In this document: positions 34,537 through 38,038 of the stretch, in pieces | How positions within the stretch are numbered: the first letter of the stretch is position 1 | Layout: every line of letters begins with the position of its first letter | Assembly (NCBI RefSeq): GCF_002924365.1 | Contig: NZ_PQWB01000030.1 | Span: forward strand, 1-38,038 | Source of the DNA: Chromobacterium alticapitis | Lineage (GTDB): Bacteria; Pseudomonadota; Gammaproteobacteria; Burkholderiales; Chromobacteriaceae | DNA length: 38,038 bases | Reading direction: 5' to 3' | Position numbers and translations under genes: made by a program | The notes under the pieces: generated by a model | Seen by the model: the letters and a program-made list of their open reading frames with translations, nothing else | What the model was told of the DNA's origin: nothing | The model's database searches: none

Positions 34537-36251
34537 TGGTCGGCCTCCTCCACCAGCTGGATGAAGGCATCCTCCATCGTCGGGTGGGGCCGGGCCTCGC
34601 TGGCCACGCTGCTCTTCAAGGCGTCCGGCGTGTCCAAGGCCAGCAGTTTGCCGCGGTACACCAAGGCGATGCGGTCGCAGTATTCCGCCTCGTCCATGAA
34701 ATGCGTGGTCACCAGCACGGTGACGCCTTTTTCGGCCAAGCCGTTGATATGGGTCCAGAACTCGCGCCGCGTGACCGGGTCCACGCCCGAGGTTGGTTCG
34801 TCCAGAAACAGCAACGGCGGCTCGTGCATCACCGCGCAGGCCAGCGCCAGCCGCTGCTTGAAGCCTAGAGGCAGCTCGCCGGATGGGCTATCCATATAAG
34901 GCGCGAGGCCGAACACCCGCTCCATCTGCGCCACCTTGTCGCGCTGCGCCTGGCCGGCCAGGCCGTAGACGCCGGAGAAGAACATCAGGTTGCGCCGCAC
35001 GGACAGCTGCGCGTACAGCGAGAATTTTTGCGCCATATAGCCCAGCTGCTGGCGCGCGGCGGTGGGACTGGCCTTCAAATCCAGGCCCATCACCAGCGCC
35101 TGGCCGACGCTGGGCTTGAGCAGGCCGCACTCCATCTTGAACGTAGTGGACTTGCCGGCGCCGTTGGGCCCCAGCAGACCGAACACTTCGCCGCGCCTCA
35201 CTTCGAAACTAACGTCGTCCGTCGCGTAAAAATCGCCGAAGCGCTTGGTCAGCCCCCTCGCTTCTATCACCGCCTCGTCATGGTGTGGCGGCACGGCAGG
35301 CATCACTGCGGCCAACACCGAATCTCCTCCTGGACCACCACCCAGCAGGCTGATGAAGGCATCCTCCAAGCGCGGCGGCGCCGGCTGCAGCCTGGCCTCC
35401 GGGCCGGCTTCGGCCTTGGCCAGATCCGGCCAGCGCCCCTCCTCGCGCAACAACAGCCGCAGGCCGCTGCCCTGTATCGTGCCGTCCATCAGCTCCGGCT
35501 GACGCAACAGCCGCTGCAACAGTTGGCGGCGATTGCCCGCGATGCCACTCAGCCGCAGGCAGCGCCCGGCCAGCGGACGCGTCAGTTCAGCCGGCGGGCC
35601 GCCGGCGCGGATGCGCCCCTCCGCCATCAGGTAAACCACGTCGCAGGCTTCGGCCTCATCCAGATAGGCCGTGCTCAACAGCACGGTGATGCCCTCGGCG
35701 GACAGCGCTCGGATCAGCTTCCACAGCTCGCGGCGAGAAATCGGATCGACGCCGACGCCCGGTTCATCCAGCAGCAGCACCCGCGGCTTGCCCAGCAGCG
35801 AACAAGCTAGGCCCAGCTTCTGCTTCATGCCGCCGGACAGTTTGCCGGCGTAGCGGCCGGTGAACGGCGCCAGATTGGTCAGCGCCAGCAGGCGCTGGAA
35901 ATCCCTGGCCTTGTCCTCGCCCCGCACCTCGCGCAACTCGGCGTATAGTTCCAGGTTCTCCTGCACTGTCAGGTCTTCATACAGGCCAAACTTCTGCGGC
36001 ATATAGCCTATATTGCGGCGCAGCTCGCCGGCATCGGCCTGCGGGTCCAGCCCAGCAATCCGGGCCGAGCCGCCGCTGGGCGCCAGCAATCCAGCAAGCA
36101 TACGCAGCAAGGTGGTCTTGCCCGCGCCGTCCGGCCCCACCAGACCGGCGATGCAGCCGGCCGGGATATCCAGCTCCACTTGCGTCACCGCGTCCGCCGC
36201 CGCGCCGGGAAAGCGCTTGCTCAGCCGCTCGGCGCGGATGGACGCGCTCAT
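34533..36251 (-). CDS. ABC exporter ATPase with two nucleotide-binding domains, YbhF-like
   Basis: 572 residues, two ATP-binding cassettes in tandem. Cassette 1: Walker A GPDGAGKTTL (Asp replaces the usual Asn), signature LSGGMKQ, Walker B VLLLDEPGVGVDP, and the H-loop position reads STAYLDEAE, so the His is absent. Cassette 2: Walker A GPNGAGKSTT, degenerate signature LPLGFKQR, Walker B LLFLDEPTSGVDP, H-loop TTHFMDEAE. One composite site would therefore pair a canonical signature with a proper H-loop, and the other would be impaired. Length matches E. coli YbhF (578). Overlaps both neighbours by 4 nt (ATGA). Confidence 0.93.
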   Translation of the reverse strand: MSASIRAERLSKRFPGAAADAVTQVELDIPAGCIAGLVGPDGAGKTTLLRMLAGLLAPSGGSARIAGLDPQADAGELRRNIGYMPQKFGLYEDLTVQENLELYAELREVRGEDKARDFQRLLALTNLAPFTGRYAGKLSGGMKQKLGLACSLLGKPRVLLLDEPGVGVDPISRRELWKLIRALSAEGITVLLSTAYLDEAEACDVVYLMAEGRIRAGGPPAELTRPLAGRCLRLSGIAGNRRQLLQRLLRQPELMDGTIQGSGLRLLLREEGRWPDLAKAEAGPEARLQPAPPRLEDAFISLLGGGPGGDSVLAAVMPAVPPHHDEAVIEARGLTKRFGDFYATDDVSFEVRRGEVFGLLGPNGAGKSTTFKMECGLLKPSVGQALVMGLDLKASPTAARQQLGYMAQKFSLYAQLSVRRNLMFFSGVYGLAGQAQRDKVAQMERVFGLAPYMDSPSGELPLGFKQRLALACAVMHEPPLLFLDEPTSGVDPVTRREFWTHINGLAEKGVTVLVTTHFMDEAEYCDRIALVYRGKLLALDTPDALKSSVASEARPHPTMEDAFIQLVEEADQ

Positions 36252-37231
36252 TTTTCCAGCCTCAGCGTCACCGGCATGCCCTGATTCAGCCCGGCGTCGG
36301 CATCGCCCACCACCACTCGGATGCGATAAACCAGGGCGGTGCGCAAATCAGCCGTCTCCACGTTTTTGGGCGTAAATTCCGCGGTGGGCGAAACGAAGCC
36401 GACCACGCCGTGATACAGCTTGTCCGGATGGCTGTCGCTAGCCACCGTTACCTTGCTCCCGGAGGGAAAACTGCCCAGCTGGCTTTCCGCCACGTAGGCG
36501 CGCACCCAAACCGGCTGGCGCAGGGACAGCGTGAATGCCGAGGTGCCGGCCTGCACCATGGTGCCAGCCTCCACCGCGCGCGTCAGGATGATGCCGGCGC
36601 TGGGAGATTGCAGATTGGCGTCTTTCAAAGCCAGCCGGGCGGCTGCGACATTGGCGCGGGCCTGCTTCAGCAAGGCATCGGACTCCGCGATTTCCTCTGG
36701 GCGAAAACCCGTGGCCAGCGCGCGCAACTGCTGGCTCGCCGCATCGCGCTGGGCCAGGGCCTGGTCGCGCAGCGAACGCGCCAGTTCCAATTGCTGGCGG
36801 CTGCTGCCCCCAACCGGCTCCAGCGCGTTCTGGCGGCGGTAATCGCTGGAGGTCTGCGCGACGGCGGCCTCGGCCGCGCTCAGCCTGGCGCGCGCCTGCT
36901 CGACATCCTCGCGGCGGTTCCCCTTATGCATCAGCGCGTTGCGCGCGGCCAGCGCGGACTCGTTGGCCAGCGCGGCGTTCAGGCTGTTGCGCAAGGGCTC
37001 GGCATCCAGGCGCGCCAATATCTGCCCCGGCTGCACCGCATCGCCCTCATCCACCAGCACCGCGGCCAGCCGGCCCGGCACGCGGAAAGCCAAAATCGCC
37101 TCGCGGATGTCCACATTGCCGTACAAAGTGGTCTCGCGCTCGGCCGCCGCCGCGCGTTGATAAAAGTAATAGGCCACGCCGCCCGCCGCCAACAGCAATA
37201 GCGCCACAACCGCTAGCCAACGCTTGCTCAT
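36248..37231 (-). CDS. HlyD-family membrane fusion protein, YbhG/YhiI-like
   Basis: 327 residues. One N-terminal anchor (WLAVVALLLLAAGGVAYYFY), a lipoyl-like half (YGNVDIREAILAFRVPGRL), then a coiled-coil hairpin with LEPVGGSSRQQLELARSLRDQALAQRDAA in its second half. The second lipoyl half with LQSPSAGIILTRAVEAGTMVQAG and a beta-barrel domain follow. It bridges the inner-membrane pump and an outer-membrane channel. GGGGAG lies five nt before ATG. Overlaps the regulator upstream and the ATPase downstream by 4 nt each. Confidence 0.93.
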   Translation of the reverse strand: MSKRWLAVVALLLLAAGGVAYYFYQRAAAAERETTLYGNVDIREAILAFRVPGRLAAVLVDEGDAVQPGQILARLDAEPLRNSLNAALANESALAARNALMHKGNRREDVEQARARLSAAEAAVAQTSSDYRRQNALEPVGGSSRQQLELARSLRDQALAQRDAASQQLRALATGFRPEEIAESDALLKQARANVAAARLALKDANLQSPSAGIILTRAVEAGTMVQAGTSAFTLSLRQPVWVRAYVAESQLGSFPSGSKVTVASDSHPDKLYHGVVGFVSPTAEFTPKNVETADLRTALVYRIRVVVGDADAGLNQGMPVTLRLEK

Positions 37232-37878
37232 GATTTCTCCCCCATTCTGCCAATGCCGGCCAGCGCCCAGGCCAGGCGCTGGCGCGCCGCCGGAATATCC
37301 GCCATCCAGGCCTGCAATTGCCTGATGCTTGGCGGCAGCCAATCGCTGGACGCCAGCGGCCCGCGCGCCAACAGCAAGGGCAAGCCCATGGCCGAGACCA
37401 GGAAACACAGCAGTTGCGGCGCCGGCGCATCCGCCAGCCTGCCCTGCCGCCGAGCCCTGCTGATCAGCACCAGCAACAGCCGCACATGGCGCGATGGCAG
37501 CCGCAGCAGAAAAGCCTGCGCGGCGCGCTCTCCGGCTAAGGCATCCGCCACCAGATGGCCGGCGAAGCCGGCGTGCTCGGCCGCCAGCTGGAGCAACTGC
37601 TCCAGCACCGCGCGCAGCGCCTCCAGCGCGTCATCGGATCGGTTCAGGCTCGCCGTCTGCCGTAGCTGGCGGTAGATAGGCGCGTACCACAGCTCCACTA
37701 GCTCGCTGATGAAACGTTCCCGGCTGCCGAAATGGTAAACGAAGCTGCCGGGGTTGACGCCGGCGGCGGCGGCCACCTCGCGCACCACCAGGCCGCGCAA
37801 GCCAGTGCGCCGCACGCTGTCCAGCCCCTGGCGCAGCAAACGCTGCCGGGTGTCGCCCTGCTTTTCTGTCGGACTCAT
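37228..37878 (-). CDS. TetR-family regulator of the export operon, CecR-like
   Basis: 216 residues. The N-terminal helix-turn-helix has LVVREVAAAAGVNPGSFVYHFGSRERFI with recognition helix NPGSFVYHF; the C-terminal part fits the CecR/YbiH group, and gene order (regulator, fusion protein, ATPase, two permeases) equals E. coli cecR-ybhGFSR. ATG 37878 is the first ATG; a TTG five codons earlier lies inside the operator. No ribosome-binding site is visible and the predicted transcript start falls on the ATG, so the message may be leaderless. It likely represses its own operon. Confidence 0.88.
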   Translation of the reverse strand: MSPTEKQGDTRQRLLRQGLDSVRRTGLRGLVVREVAAAAGVNPGSFVYHFGSRERFISELVELWYAPIYRQLRQTASLNRSDDALEALRAVLEQLLQLAAEHAGFAGHLVADALAGERAAQAFLLRLPSRHVRLLLVLISRARRQGRLADAPAPQLLCFLVSAMGLPLLLARGPLASSDWLPPSIRQLQAWMADIPAARQRLAWALAGIGRMGEKS

Positions 37879-37884
37879 CCACGG

Positions 37885-37913
37885 TTTATACAACCGTATA
37901 AATCAGCCCGCAA
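37885..37913 (-). promoter_or_regulatory. Promoter and operator of the cecR-like operon
   Basis: On the - strand TTGCGG (37908-37913), 17 nt, TATAAA (37885-37890). A perfect inverted repeat TTTATAC-AACC-GTATAAA spans 37885-37902, covering the -10 and much of the spacer, the ideal place for a repressor. The predicted transcript start is within 1-2 nt of the ATG at 37878. Confidence 0.65.
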
Positions 37914-37942
37914 TGAAAACCTTACTCTAGCCACGGATTTGC

Positions 37943-38038
37943 CTAGGGGCTGTTGACGTTTTGAAGCAGGGAGCAGATAGGAGGGGTGCAAACCTGCAGA
38001 ATTAAGGTTCCTACACCAATCCTCTGCAGGTTTGCGAT
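37943..38038. mobile_element. Possible end of an insertion sequence or repeat at the window edge
   Basis: CTAG at 37943-37946 is followed by GGGGCTGTTGACG, which recalls the termini of IS5-family elements, whose usual target is a CTAR tetranucleotide. An inverted repeat of 12 bp (37988-37999 with 38024-38035) lies inside. The element, if real, continues beyond the window; no transposase frame can be judged here. Confidence 0.3.

Noticed and set aside
1-38038. CRISPR arrays, tRNA or rRNA genes, prophage or defence islands
   Set aside because: No regularly spaced repeats, cloverleaf sequences, phage genes or defence-type nucleases were seen; the PIN-PhoH gene is a chromosomal housekeeping-type locus.

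Overview
The window is a stretch of chromosome from a GC-rich betaproteobacterium. The best fit is the Neisseriales, family Chromobacteriaceae (Chromobacterium or a close relative). This rests on the gene families (FimV, HslO, a betaproteobacterial proteasome homologue, PrxQ next to PhoH) and on the conserved order asd, usg, fimV, truA, trpF, trpB, trpA, accD. I infer the genus from memory of gene content; no search was run. There are no rRNA, tRNA, CRISPR or phage genes, and the only hint of a mobile element is at the extreme right edge.

Layout, left to right. 1-2.6 kb: the end of an Smr-domain gene, a PrxQ/Bcp peroxiredoxin and a PIN-PhoH ATPase, all on the + strand and closed by a perfect 15-bp hairpin. 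2.6-7.4 kb: mostly - strand. It holds a small exported membrane protein, a formyltransferase-like protein, a glutamate-1-semialdehyde-aminomutase-like aminotransferase, a 71-residue KorA/TrfB-like repressor, a small + strand zinc-ribbon protein and a CHAD-domain protein. 7.4-9.9 kb: cysDN (sulfate activation). 10.1-12.7 kb: an isolated fliD of visibly different composition and a Tat/lipobox LD-carboxypeptidase, both +. 12.7-14.7 kb: rsgA and a GNAT acetyltransferase on the - strand. They are preceded by an unusual ~280-nt leader with a 22-codon ORF and mutually exclusive hairpins.

14.7-26.7 kb is the conserved - strand housekeeping block: asd, usg, two tandem but divergent fimV genes, then truA-trpF-trpB-trpA-accD. 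Intrinsic terminators split it into transcription units after asd, after each fimV and after accD. 27.1-29.5 kb: a gene for a proteasome-like Ntn hydrolase (BPH type) overlaps hslO (Hsp33) by 4 nt, behind a possible heat-shock promoter. Upstream is a gene for a solute-binding protein with no transporter beside it. 29.7-32.3 kb: a small acidic protein, then a divergent MATE exporter/TetR pair sharing a 26-bp imperfect palindrome. 32.3-37.9 kb: a five-gene, tightly overlapping - strand operon (TetR regulator, membrane fusion protein, double ATPase, two ABC-2 permeases) with the order of E. coli cecR-ybhGFSR.

Most of the window is recognisable housekeeping and efflux biology. The places with most chance of something undescribed are the rsgA leader with its short ORF, the BPH-hslO pair, the duplicated fimV, the chromosomal KorA-like repressor with its palindrome, the formyltransferase/aminotransferase pair and the apparently leaderless TetR regulator.
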